A stretch of 64,000 bases of DNA from Nitrosomonas mobilis (GCF_900103035.1 NZ_FMWO01000040.1:1-64000), one strand, 5' to 3'; counted from the stretch's first letter, positions 50,889 to 60,319 are shown. Made by a program: numbers and translations. Notes: generated by a model from the letters alone, not told the origin.

Positions 50889-51362
50889 GTGTCAACGGTT
50901 GAATCAGAAACACTACATTCTTTGGAAAGCCTCGAAACGATCTGGAAATCAATCGAAATCCGGATTGACGAATTGGAGAAAATTGCCGCATCGATAATTG
51001 ATCGTCATTGGGAGCTGGTGATGCAGTCCGAGAAAGCATTCCCAGGGTGGCAAAACAGAAGCAATTTGAATTTAAGGATTCATCGAAAGGGAAATAATTT
51101 GCGCATCGACTGGACAGGGATTAAATGGAGCAGTAACAAAGATGGTAAGAAATATCCACTGTACACACATATCTCGAAAGGCAAAGGAAAACACACCTAC
51201 ACGCTTTCAAAACTTTATTCCTTTGCAAAGGAATGGGAAAAACCGCTCATTGCGGAAACGGAGAAGGAGCTTGCATGGATCAGACGTGAATCATTTCATC
51301 TGAACAGGTCATTATTTTCAATCCGATATGCGAAAGCAGCTGCAATGCGATCAGAAGGTTAA
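50889..51362 (+). CDS. MobI-like candidate, oriT-associated transfer protein
   Basis: The 157-residue product has a helical N-terminus, RHWELVMQSEKAFPGWQNRS, a basic strand-rich middle (LNLRIHRKGNNLRIDWTGIK), a Gly/Lys turn (HISKGKGKHTYTLSKL), and AKEWEKPLIAETEKELAWIR. This general pattern recalls MobI of SXT and IncC plasmids (about 150-160 residues), which is needed with TraI for oriT function. The assignment rests on size, pattern and context only. GTG start follows AGGTG AGAT. Confidence 0.45.
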   Translation: MSTVESETLHSLESLETIWKSIEIRIDELEKIAASIIDRHWELVMQSEKAFPGWQNRSNLNLRIHRKGNNLRIDWTGIKWSSNKDGKKYPLYTHISKGKGKHTYTLSKLYSFAKEWEKPLIAETEKELAWIRRESFHLNRSLFSIRYAKAAAMRSEG

Positions 51363-51367
51363 TAACG

Positions 51368-51586
51368 GTGAGAGCAGATTACCGCACTGAAAAACGTGGT
51401 TACTCCAGGGCAATATTTAAGGATTTACTTGGTAACTATACGCTTCACTGTCATTGGTATGGGCTGATGAACAGAAAACATGGAAGTAAGGTGAAACTTT
51501 TCTCAGATCTGGAATCGGCCCAAAAGGAATATAGCCGTATCGACAAATTAAGAATAAGCCACGGTTATGAGCGGCTATCGCCATAG
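51368..51586 (+). CDS. WGR-domain protein
   Basis: The 72-residue product is essentially one WGR-like domain: RAIFKDLLGNYTLHCHWYGL, a basic turn with RKHGSKVKLF, and SAQKEYSRIDKLRISHGY. WGR domains bind nucleic acid. The Gly of WGR is replaced (WYGL). It begins 5 bp after the MobI-like gene with a GTG start, so it is probably co-expressed and may help that protein on DNA. Confidence 0.6.
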   Translation: MRADYRTEKRGYSRAIFKDLLGNYTLHCHWYGLMNRKHGSKVKLFSDLESAQKEYSRIDKLRISHGYERLSP

Positions 51587-51647
51587 TAGAAAGAAGCACT
51601 ACCACAGCATTACCGAGAACGTATCTGCGGTTTATTGAGAACAGAAA

Positions 51648-51911
51648 GTGATATTTGATCGGAATCGCGGAGATACTTCGCCTGATTATGTTCGCAAGCA
51701 TGCAGAGGAAGGAGCTCTTGAGCACAGGCGGTTCGAGATGGAAGAAAAAATCCGTGCGTTAGAAAACAAACCGGATGAAGTGATCGACAAACGATGCTTT
51801 ATTTCATCATGCATCTATGGCATCGATGCATCAGAGACAAGATTACTTCGGAGCTGGCGTGACGATGTGCTTATAAAAACAGTTATCGGCCGAATTTTTA
51901 TTTACGCTTAA
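51648..51911 (+). CDS. Small protein with a truncated CFI-box C-terminus
   Basis: The 87-residue product (GTG start) ends with CFISSCIYGIDASETRLLRS then WRDDVLIKTVIGRIFIYA. This resembles the CFI-box C-terminal domain, which normally continues with a tyrosine/proline motif. Here a stop intervenes, so the gene may be shortened. The charged N-terminus is likely to be a coiled coil. Confidence 0.4.
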   Translation: MIFDRNRGDTSPDYVRKHAEEGALEHRRFEMEEKIRALENKPDEVIDKRCFISSCIYGIDASETRLLRSWRDDVLIKTVIGRIFIYA

Positions 51912-52389
51912 TACTGTATTTCGCCTTACATGGTAATCTTCATCAAACGAAACAACCGCCTCAAGAACCTCGTACGTCAATTCCTTAATCGCTTGATTAT
52001 AAGAATCGTAAATCATCACATTTATTGATCAAAGTTCGATATTGGTCTTTGCCAGCTTCCTTCAGACCGCCCGTCACGGGTTGGCCCTTGCCCGATCAAG
52101 CAGTTTTTCAATGGTTTCCATGGCCATACTTATTTGTAAAGATTGCTATGTTCGAGTCGTAATTAATTTAAACATTACAGCAAGCAATCATTTACAAAAA
52201 TATAAAGCACCACACTCAAGGTTGTCAGACTTCACGTCTTATACATTTCCCTGAATCCTGTTGATGTTTTGAGAATAGCTATCGCTATATAAATTATTTA
52301 CGCTTTGATCTGACAATTGAGAGCGGACGTATTCAAAAATTCTTTTTGAAACGTCAACAGACTTTTAAAAAACCAAAAAGAGAAATGTG
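51912..52389. other. Intergenic region with no gene seen
   Basis: No supported gene. A short octamer-like motif (GAATAGCTATCGCTATATAA) occurs at 52275-52294 and should lie in the promoter region of the next gene. Confidence 0.4.
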
Positions 52390-52647
52390 ATGACTATGCA
52401 AGTAATGCCAATACAGCAAGATCAAAATGGACGCTGCCCATCGGGATATTATTCGAGTGGAAACATGTGTGTGCCTGGCCCAAATGCCAAACCGGCAATT
52501 CCAAAAATCGGCTACTGCCCCAACGGATGGTACTCATCAGGTAATTTTTGCGTTGCAAGCAAAGACAACCCTAAGATCGTCATCCCTAAGGGGGGATCCT
52601 GCCCTGTTGGGTATCACGCTGAAGGTAACTATTGCGTTCAGAATTGA
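52390..52647 (+). CDS. Small cysteine-repeat protein
   Basis: The 85-residue product is three imperfect copies of one motif: CPSGYYSSGNMCV, CPNGWYSSGNFCV and CPVGYHAEGNYCV, joined by Pro/Lys linkers. It has no signal peptide. Each copy could form one disulfide or one metal-binding knuckle. I know similar hypothetical proteins only by their look. An AGAGA SD precedes the ATG. Confidence 0.55.
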   Translation: MTMQVMPIQQDQNGRCPSGYYSSGNMCVPGPNAKPAIPKIGYCPNGWYSSGNFCVASKDNPKIVIPKGGSCPVGYHAEGNYCVQN

Positions 52648-52891
52648 GGCTAATCCAACCATTACTCAAGAGCGAATATAACAAAAAATGCCCAATACAA
52701 GGTTGTAGATGAGGGCAATTTGTTGGATTTGCTCATCACGGGTCCCCAATCAAGGGTTACAGGTGATGTTGCCCAACAACCCCCGATCGGGTAGCCGGAC
52801 AGTGCGCTGGCTGATTTAATCGCCTTACTGACAGTCCAGACTTCTTCGTATACAGCTATTTCGCTAAAAAATTCTCAACCTAACAATAAAA
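52648..52891. other. Region upstream of mcrB, no gene seen
   Basis: No supported gene. It probably holds the mcrBC promoter. Confidence 0.35.
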
Positions 52892-54505
52892 ATGGATTTT
52901 CCTATGCTACCCCTAAATCAGATCCTCTATGGTCCGCCGGGCACCGGCAAGACCCACGCGACCACCGAGCTTGCGGTGGGTATCGCCGAGCCTCAGTGGT
53001 ATCAGGACGCGTTTGCCAAGTACGCTGGTGCCGAATTGCGGCAGGAGGTAAAAAACAAATACGACCAACTGTTGGCAGAACAGCGAGTGATATTTACTAC
53101 CTTTCACCAGAGTTTCTCTTATGAGGACTTTATCGAAGGAATCCGTGCCAATACCGATGAGCAGAGCGGTGGCATACGCTATGAAATCGTTGACGGCATA
53201 TTCAAACAACTGTGTGACAGCGCTGATGTCAAGGTTCAAGCGGCATCTGATGAAGCTATTAACTTGGACGGCAAGCGAATCTGGAAAATGTCTCTTGGTA
53301 ATACTCAGGGAGCAGAAGAATATATTTTTGACGAGTGTATTGAGCAAGACTATGTGCTACTTGGTTACGGTGATGATACTGACTTCACCAATTGCCATGA
53401 CCGAAGGGCTGTGAGGAAACTGCTAGAGGAAAAAGAAGGAGCAGCAGTAACTAACAATAACTATGCCGTCACATCAGTCAATACTTTCAAGAACGTGATG
53501 AAGCAAGGTGATCTGATTATTGTTTCTGACGGCAATCATAAATTCCGGGCCATCGCCGAAATCACTGGTGATTATGAATTTCTGAAAAAAGAAGAAAGAG
53601 TCGGATACCAGCAGTGCAGATCGGTGAAGTGGTTGCGTCAGTACCAACCTAGCTTGCCTATGGAACGACTATTTCTGAGAGCACTGTCTCAGATGACGCT
53701 TTATGAGTTGAGATACACCACGGTAGACAAAAACAAGCTTGAGCAATTACTTGCCCCGGAGAAGAATCAAGATACAGAGCGCAAGCCGCATGTGCTGATC
53801 ATCGACGAAATTAATCGGGGTGATATTTCGCGCATCTTCGGCGAGTTGATCACCTTGCTTGAGCCCAGCAAGCGTAAGGGGGCACATGACGCGCAGACGG
53901 CCGTGCTGCCTTACTCGAAAACGCCATTTACCGTACCCGATAATGTGTATGTTATTGGCACCATGAACACGGCGGACAAGTCACTTGCCCAATTAGATCT
54001 GGCGCTGCGTCGTCGTTTCAGCTTTACCGAAATGCTGCCGCAACCGCAGTTACTGGAGGGGGTTTCGGTATTTGATGTGGATTTGGAGAAGATGTTGACT
54101 CTTATCAATCAGCGTATCGAGGTTATGCTGGATGCCGAGCACCTGATTGGCCACAGTTACTTTATCCCGCTGATAAGTATTGAGGATGAGACCGCGCGGC
54201 AGCAGGCACTTGCAGAGCTGTTTAAAGACAAGCTATTGCCTTTGCTCCAGGAGTATTTTTTTGATGACCATCAGCGAATTGGCTGGGTGCTTAATGATCC
54301 GGCCAAAGAAAACACGAATGACCGCTTTATCATCACCGATAAAACACCAAGAAATACCCTTAAAAATGAAACACTAAAGGATCCACTTCCCAATCTACAA
54401 AAGCTATTTCCACAAGACATAGCCGACCAGCTGGTGGATCGACGTTATCAAATCAATGAGCTCGCCTTTTCTCGGCCAGAAGCCTATCAGGGCATAGTGA
54501 GATGA
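52892..54505 (+). CDS. mcrB: McrB-like AAA+ restriction subunit with an inserted domain
   Basis: The 537-residue product is the motor of a type IV restriction system. Walker A is NQILYGPPGTGKTH (about 9-22), followed by FTTFHQSFSYEDFIEGI. A 170-residue stretch (about 115-290) then interrupts the AAA+ core, with GDLIIVSDGNHKFRAIAEIT in its centre. Walker B follows in HVLIIDEINRGDISRIFGEL, and the McrB signature in MNTADKSLAQLDLALRRRF. The insert resembles EVE/PUA-like modified-base readers. No separate N-terminal DNA-binding domain exists, so the insert probably recognises the target. Confidence 0.88.
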   Translation: MDFPMLPLNQILYGPPGTGKTHATTELAVGIAEPQWYQDAFAKYAGAELRQEVKNKYDQLLAEQRVIFTTFHQSFSYEDFIEGIRANTDEQSGGIRYEIVDGIFKQLCDSADVKVQAASDEAINLDGKRIWKMSLGNTQGAEEYIFDECIEQDYVLLGYGDDTDFTNCHDRRAVRKLLEEKEGAAVTNNNYAVTSVNTFKNVMKQGDLIIVSDGNHKFRAIAEITGDYEFLKKEERVGYQQCRSVKWLRQYQPSLPMERLFLRALSQMTLYELRYTTVDKNKLEQLLAPEKNQDTERKPHVLIIDEINRGDISRIFGELITLLEPSKRKGAHDAQTAVLPYSKTPFTVPDNVYVIGTMNTADKSLAQLDLALRRRFSFTEMLPQPQLLEGVSVFDVDLEKMLTLINQRIEVMLDAEHLIGHSYFIPLISIEDETARQQALAELFKDKLLPLLQEYFFDDHQRIGWVLNDPAKENTNDRFIITDKTPRNTLKNETLKDPLPNLQKLFPQDIADQLVDRRYQINELAFSRPEAYQGIVR

Positions 54506-55815
54506 CCATACAGGTGCGCGAGTATGCCACCTTAACCTGTGATACCAGTCGAGAAACCAGTATGGATCTTGGCGTAGTATCGCAGGCTACCTTTGACTGG
54601 TTACTCGAATTACAGCAGAGCTGGAAAGGTCGTGCTGACCTTCTCAGTATCGAAGGCAAAACACGTCTTAAGCTATGCAGTTATGCGGGCTATCTGCAAA
54701 GCCCTCATGGCGAGGCCATTGAGATCCTTCCTAAAACCGAGTATGCCATTCCGACTGGCCCGGAAAGATTGCGCCGGCTGCTGCACACTATGTTGCGCTC
54801 AACTCTAGGACTAAAGCACCGTGAAGCCGGCGCCGCAGAGTTGTTGCGCTCGCGAACACCGTTACATGAATGGGTGATTCGCCAGTTTCTAAAGGAGCTG
54901 GCAGATCTCGTGCGCAGAGGGTTACGTTTTGATTACCGGAATGTTGAAGAGCAATGTCGTTTTATCCGAGGCCAGCTGGATATGACCAGGCAGATCAGGC
55001 AAACACCTGAGAAAGCGACCCACTTTCATGTACGCCACGCCGAGTTCAGCCCTCAGCGGCTGGAAAATCGACTCATAAAAACGGCGCTGGATATTGCTTT
55101 TAAGCTAACCAAAGACAGTGATAACTGGCGGCTGGCCAATACCCTTAGCCATCAATTGGTCGATATAGAGCCAATAAATCAACCTTTGCGTCAACTTGGG
55201 CACTGGCATCATGGAAAGATGATGCAGTCATACAGTATTATCAATCCCTGGTGCCGCCTCCTCCTGGAGCAACTCAACCCCAACTTTCAAAAAGGTAAGC
55301 ACAAGGGGATTGCCCTGTTGTTCCCAATGGAGCAGTTATTCGAACGCTACCTGAAGGCCTGCCTGCGACAACAGCTGGCTGTCGGTGCCAAGCTCACTCC
55401 CCAGGTAAGCCGCCGTCATTTGCTCAGCCATGCTCCTGATTCGGCAGAGGACGAAACCGTACAAAACTGGTTTGTCCTCAAACCGGATTTTCTGATAGAA
55501 CAAAAAGGCGTCTGTTTTGTGCTAGATGCAAAATGGAAACTGCTCGATCAACGACTTTCTACCAGTGAGCATAAGTATGGGATCAAGCAGGCGGATCTCT
55601 ATCAAATGTTTGCCTATGGCCAGAAATACCTTGACGGCAAAGGACAGCTCATGCTGATTTATCCCAAACACAACGATTTTGAGCGGCCATTACCGGTATT
55701 CCGCTTCAATGATCAGCTTTCACTGTGGTGTGTCCCACTGGATCTGTATACCGGTAAGCTTATCGAGGGTGACTGGCTGGGTTCCTTCGACTGCTTTCAG
55801 TTTTCTGCTGCTTAG
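54502..55815 (+). CDS. mcrC: McrC-like nuclease subunit
   Basis: The 437-residue product overlaps mcrB by ATGA. It has an N-terminal McrC domain (GYLQSPHGEAIEILPKTEYA, then PLHEWVIRQFLKELADLVRR) and a C-terminal PD-(D/E)XK nuclease with VLKPDFLIEQKGVCFVLDAK at about 326-345 holding the Asp and DxK. Together with McrB it would cut modified incoming DNA such as phage DNA. Confidence 0.9.
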   Translation: MTIQVREYATLTCDTSRETSMDLGVVSQATFDWLLELQQSWKGRADLLSIEGKTRLKLCSYAGYLQSPHGEAIEILPKTEYAIPTGPERLRRLLHTMLRSTLGLKHREAGAAELLRSRTPLHEWVIRQFLKELADLVRRGLRFDYRNVEEQCRFIRGQLDMTRQIRQTPEKATHFHVRHAEFSPQRLENRLIKTALDIAFKLTKDSDNWRLANTLSHQLVDIEPINQPLRQLGHWHHGKMMQSYSIINPWCRLLLEQLNPNFQKGKHKGIALLFPMEQLFERYLKACLRQQLAVGAKLTPQVSRRHLLSHAPDSAEDETVQNWFVLKPDFLIEQKGVCFVLDAKWKLLDQRLSTSEHKYGIKQADLYQMFAYGQKYLDGKGQLMLIYPKHNDFERPLPVFRFNDQLSLWCVPLDLYTGKLIEGDWLGSFDCFQFSAA

Positions 55816-56475
55816 ATTGAAACGATACACCGACAACATAGCAAGGAGCACAATTTACATCGGAGCTGCGCCTGAGCAGCATTTGTATAGGAAAAACCGA
55901 CAATTCATTACGGACTTAGGTATCTATACAGTCGCTTCGAAGATAAATATAAAACCAACTTGCGGACGCGAGACCACACATCAAAAAAAATAGTCGAATG
56001 CTGCTTACTCCGCTTCCTCTTTAAGCCGTTCTCCCTCGTTTTCCAATATTTCTCTTCCCAGCGATCAATTTCCCCATGTAAGCCACCCAATTCATCAAAG
56101 GTGACCTGACTGGCATCATCAATTGCCACGATCCGGGTATCTGTACCGTTACTGATAACGATATCGCCATTGCCAGCCATTACTTTTTCATTGAATGCTC
56201 TCTGTCCGCGGATACCGTAGACGGTGGAACGCTCCTTCTGGTCAGGTCAAACACAATTGCTTCGACCTTACTTGGAGATTTGAAGGGCGTCCAACGCTGG
56301 GGTGCCATTGGAAAAGAGTGGTACACAAAAGTTGGGGCTCGGCTAAGACGTTACAAACGCTATGCAATTATCTCCAAAATTCGGCCTCGCATCGAAAGGC
56401 TGAGATACCAAAAGTCTTTTAAAAACCACTTTCAATATGAAAGTACCGCCAATGTCGGTGCCAAAAGTGTCTATT
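55816..56475. other. Region after mcrC with degraded frames
   Basis: A minus-strand frame (about 56260 to 55908) reads [20 protein letters not shown] and [19 protein letters not shown] but has a stop close upstream, where another frame ([12 protein letters not shown]) looks continuous with it. This suggests a decayed gene of unknown family. No intact gene is supported. Confidence 0.3.
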
Positions 56476-56976
56476 TCAGACATTTTCAGGATGATTTGAG
56501 CCAAACATGCTGATTGCAACAGGTTTGCGGGGTACGCTGCTTAGCGGAGCCGTAATATCCTTTAACCGCCCATCATTTAAAAACCTTTGTGTTGTTGTAA
56601 TAACCCACCCATTTTGATGAATGTTTTTCACTCCGTATTCTCTGGCAATTTTGACTGGAACTTCAAGTGCCCGTTTTATCCCGCCTTCTGCATCGAACAG
56701 TATTATTACAAGGTAATGGAAATTCCATGAACGGATGACGTTTAATTGAGCTGATAGCGTACCTCTAATTCTCCGAGACTTAACTTGGTACAGTGTTCCA
56801 TCTTTAGTTATTATATCTGCACCAGCTCCGGATATTTTGATCAGGCTGCCGCCATAATACTGATGTGCGAGATATTCAGCATACTCGCCAACAATGTTGC
56901 CTGTTCTACCGAGCGCATTTGCTAGCTTGTTGGAATACTTATTGAATTTAATCCATAATTCTTTGACTTCTTCCAT
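56476..56976 (-). CDS. PD-(D/E)XK-like protein (DUF6998 type)
   Basis: The 166-residue product shows GNIVGEYAEYLAHQYYGGSL, GAGADIITKDGTLYQVKSRR with a D...QVK nuclease-like core, and a hydrophobic strand (YLVIILFDAEGGI). It resembles small restriction-like proteins and not a known restriction enzyme. Position near McrBC suggests a defence role. Confidence 0.6.
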   Translation of the reverse strand: MEEVKELWIKFNKYSNKLANALGRTGNIVGEYAEYLAHQYYGGSLIKISGAGADIITKDGTLYQVKSRRIRGTLSAQLNVIRSWNFHYLVIILFDAEGGIKRALEVPVKIAREYGVKNIHQNGWVITTTQRFLNDGRLKDITAPLSSVPRKPVAISMFGSNHPENV

Positions 56977-57010
56977 ACGCTTCCTTTTGAAACATCACGC
57001 CTGAGTTAGG

Positions 57011-57259
57011 TTACTTCTCACTGGATGGCACTGGCCCACTTTCATTTAAATAGCTGGAAAGCAGTAAATAGCGAATTGCCAACTTGCTGTTTCCGGCGTT
57101 ATGATGCTTTTCGAGTTGTGATGCAGCGAACTCGGGTAGTTCAGTGCTCCCGTCTTCTGGAATATCTGCAATTTTCTGATAGAGATTTCGATGGCCAAGC
57201 AAATCGACAAACACGGTCAGATAGTTGGCAAATTGAAACGGCGCATCAGACATGTGCAA
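57011..57259 (-). CDS. Short protein of unknown function, perhaps a fragment
   Basis: The 82-residue product begins MHMSDAPFQFANYLTVFVDL and has LGHRNLYQKIADIPEDGS. The FVDLLGHR segment recalls N-termini of larger uncharacterised proteins, so the gene may be truncated. No function is assigned. Confidence 0.35.
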   Translation of the reverse strand: MHMSDAPFQFANYLTVFVDLLGHRNLYQKIADIPEDGSTELPEFAASQLEKHHNAGNSKLAIRYLLLSSYLNESGPVPSSEK

Positions 57260-57318
57260 GTAACCTAACGTTTGCTATAACCGCCAGAAGAAGGGTGCTT
57301 TAGAGCATCCTTCTAACT

Positions 57319-57774
57319 TTATTTATAATTCTGATTTAAGTTCATGTTGTTTTTTGTTTGCTGTACGTAATCTTGGTATGCAGGGACTGCTAGAAAGGCA
57401 CTTGCAATATCTAGAGATATGACGGTAATGATAAGTACCCCTCCCCAGAATGACCATTTCTTTTGAACACGATTAAAATGTTCTATACTTTCCCATTCCT
57501 TGTTTCTCCAAGCCCATTCCCGACCTTTAATACCGAGTATTACACACATAATAATACCTACAATAGGAATAAATGATAATAATCCAACCCAAGTCCGATT
57601 TCCTATCGCCCAAATTCCATTAAAGGTAAAAGCCCCCCAAGACCAGCCTTTAATGCCGTCTGGGATGGCTGGATTCTCATGTTTTTTACTAAACCACGAT
57701 GTTTTGCAATATGTGCATATATTTGCGGTTTTTTTTATTTCTTTGCCACAATTTCTGCAGAAAACCATAGCCAT
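57319..57774 (-). CDS. Zinc-ribbon membrane protein
   Basis: The 151-residue product has an N-terminal zinc ribbon (FCRNCGKEIKKTANICTYCK) followed by an amphipathic stretch and two or three membrane helices (VGLLSFIPIVGIIMCVILGI and VLIITVISLDIASAFLAVP). Zinc-ribbon plus DUF2628-like architecture is common among uncharacterised membrane proteins. The C-terminus AYQDYVQQTK looks pilin-like. Confidence 0.6.
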   Translation of the reverse strand: MAMVFCRNCGKEIKKTANICTYCKTSWFSKKHENPAIPDGIKGWSWGAFTFNGIWAIGNRTWVGLLSFIPIVGIIMCVILGIKGREWAWRNKEWESIEHFNRVQKKWSFWGGVLIITVISLDIASAFLAVPAYQDYVQQTKNNMNLNQNYK

Positions 57775-57968
57775 TTTTCGGCATCCCTTCTATAAAGATG
57801 AGAATAATAACTACGACAAAACAAGTGGACTATTTAGGGTTCTGTCGGGTACGAGCCAAGTCCGTGTGCGTATTCCATCCAATATATTCATATTGCTCCA
57901 GATGGAGCTTTGCGAGTAGACGGCGAGAAGTTGTTGAAAAAACCTTAACGGGTTCTATATTCAGAGTT

Positions 57969-58310
57969 CTACGTCGATTGTTTTGGCAACAGAGGCACAA
58001 CCTCTGCGTACGTGCGCTCCGCGATAGCCTGGTATTTTTCTTCCGGGCCAGCCATAGAGAGTTCGAACCACTTCACGAACTCTTCATGAACAATCCGTCT
58101 CACGTCTTCCACGGACTGAGAGCTACCTAGTCGCGGCAGGATCGTATTGACCTCTGGCTCATACTCGTCGGTATTATCCCCGAAGCTGATTCTGAGAGGA
58201 TCTTCGCTGAACAGGATATCGCTCAGCATGGTGTAGGCTGCGCCGTATGCATGCTTGAGTTCCGTGCGGCGCTGACGACTTCCGTCTTCTTCGGTAACCT
58301 CCTCATTCAT
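57969..58310 (-). CDS. Unknown soluble protein
   Basis: The 113-residue product is acidic and alpha-helical: LKHAYGAAYTMLSDILFSED, DVRRIVHEEFVKWFELSMAG. It has no recognised family, though the EFVKWF motif is well conserved in proteins I have seen. It lies alone between the zinc-ribbon gene and a long non-coding region. Confidence 0.5.
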   Translation of the reverse strand: MNEEVTEEDGSRQRRTELKHAYGAAYTMLSDILFSEDPLRISFGDNTDEYEPEVNTILPRLGSSQSVEDVRRIVHEEFVKWFELSMAGPEEKYQAIAERTYAEVVPLLPKQST

Positions 58311-59476
58311 ACCTGCCTCCGGTCAGTCGAACGCCCGAACCATTTTCACGCCTTTTAAAACAGACAAGCTTCATAATTAAATTCAACCTAAACGATAATT
58401 ATCAAACAACCCTAGCCTCAACTATTTCATTGAGCCGTCTCCGTCTCAACTTCCAATCCTTCAGCAAGTGGTTAGTAATTTATAAAACGCCTGCTGAGAT
58501 TACATGCTCTCAAATGGCAAAGCTTATGTGTGATCACGCCATCAATACAATCTTTCGGCATTACTATCAACTCGGAGCCTGCACAATTTCTGCAAAGATT
58601 GGGCACAAAGAGAAGATGAATTTTTTAATCGTGCCTGATACCTGTTTTATCGACAGTTTGGATACAAAATTTATAACGATTTAGAAAAACACTTTGGCTC
58701 GTTCACGCCCCACGATTTCCAGCATAGTATGTTGATTAAGTTATCTCATTTATTCAAATGAAAAAACTTGCATGCATTGCTTAGTGCGGTAAAACTACGG
58801 ATCTTTCCGGCTGGTTCTTTACACCGGTACATCGTCCCAGCGCGCCAATTTAATCACTAACATACATAATTCTGCTCGAGTGCTTGCATAGAAAACGTGT
58901 ACTAAGCCCCGTTTCCACAAGGTAATAAACTGCCGCAGTTCTCTAACGACTCGTCTCGTGGACATTTGGTTTTTAACCGACCGAAAACACCTCGAACCGA
59001 GCTTTTATAGCTGGTACAGTCTCAATGGCGATCCTTAGACCATTTTATCTAACACAAATGACTGCAGAACTCGCCAAGTTTGATTCCAAATGATGGAGTC
59101 TGACGTCCAAAAGCAGCAAGCACATATCTGCGTCCCCTTTTCTGGCATTTTGGTGACAATAACCTACAACAGCGCCATCTAACTTGATGTAAAAACATCT
59201 CAAATACCCCGTCGATATAAACGGTAGCCATTCAGTAAAAAGACAGGTTGCAGTTCTGTCGTTCCACCATTGTTTAGTGGATTTATGGCCTGCCTCATGT
59301 TCAACTGAATGACATTCGAAATATTCGTAGGGACGACGGCTCCTAATGGATTATTTGTGTTAAATAATGTGGTTTCCGTCACTTAGCTTACGGTTCTCAT
59401 CCGTGTCTTTTAGGCTAATTTTTATCGCAATATTGACGATAACTAGTTGTTATGTCTAATATGAGGGCGATGACCG
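58311..59476. other. Long region with no supported gene
   Basis: Only short frames with poor starts occur here, none with recognisable similarity. It is AT-rich, with some GC-rich islands, and may be decayed cargo. Confidence 0.4.
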
Positions 59477-60319
59477 ATGGAAGATCTCCTAATACTGAGC
59501 AAAAGTGTACTGGAAAGCATTAAAGACACAACGCTTTTTTATCCTTGTAGTGGGAATGATTTACTCATTCCGATAGAATTTTTCTCGCCGTATGTAACGG
59601 ATTTCTGGTTTGTTGATAAAGGATATTTTTCACCACGTAACAAGGATACGAGAAACTACGGGCTTGATGCTCCTGCAGACAAACAAGAGCCATTATTAAG
59701 AATGGATCAACGCTACAATTTATTAGAAAGAAAAATCAATGGTCCCGTTTCATGCAGTTCATACGATAAAGATATTGACCCTTGTACCTTGACTGAGATT
59801 TATAGACATAATCCAACTGGAAGAATAATTAAAATTAATCGCCGAAATGGATATGGGTTTTCGGCTTTCCGTAAAGAAATAAGTACATTAGGTGTCTTCT
59901 TTTATCGCGGAGACTCTCTGGGTGAAGGTGGTAGTGGCAACCTTTGGTTACTCAATGAGCACATTAATGATGTATGCCTTAAGCTTATCGACGTGGGATT
60001 AATCGTCTCTGATGGTTCGAATCCAGGCATGCGGATGCGAAAAAAAGGTATTTACAGAGAATTTTGGAAATATAGAGAAACAGGGGCGTATAGTGAAGAA
60101 AATTACGACCCAGAATATCTTATAAAATCAATGCGCTCGTTTAATGATTACGGCGGGAGAGAGTTTAATTGTGTCGGATACGCTGGTCATAGATACGGCC
60201 CAACCATGATCTGGCAAGTATGCAATACTCTGGGTAATTATGATCGGAATTCTTCAAATGTAATCAATGAATTGATGAACGATTTGGAAGAAAAAAACTT
60301 AATACAACAGAACCAATAA
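59477..60319 (+). CDS. Unknown protein near the restriction genes
   Basis: The 280-residue product begins MEDLLILSKSVLESIKDTTL and has FYPCSGNDLLIPIEFFSPYV then TDFWFVDKGYF, a motif set that appears in uncharacterised bacterial proteins. Later segments are VFFYRGDSLGEGGSGNLWLL and YAGHRYGPTMIWQ. It has no membrane segment. The composition is AT-rich like the neighbours. Function is unknown; a defence role is a guess from context. Confidence 0.5.
   Translation: MEDLLILSKSVLESIKDTTLFYPCSGNDLLIPIEFFSPYVTDFWFVDKGYFSPRNKDTRNYGLDAPADKQEPLLRMDQRYNLLERKINGPVSCSSYDKDIDPCTLTEIYRHNPTGRIIKINRRNGYGFSAFRKEISTLGVFFYRGDSLGEGGSGNLWLLNEHINDVCLKLIDVGLIVSDGSNPGMRMRKKGIYREFWKYRETGAYSEENYDPEYLIKSMRSFNDYGGREFNCVGYAGHRYGPTMIWQVCNTLGNYDRNSSNVINELMNDLEEKNLIQQNQ

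Noticed and set aside
52042..52254. Segment reminiscent of group II intron flanks
   Set aside because: No reverse transcriptase or intron domain V could be recognised, and the impression rested on a short stretch only.
58430..58684. A plus-strand frame of 84 codons
   Set aside because: No SD, no similarity, and the surrounding region has similar composition without coding signs.
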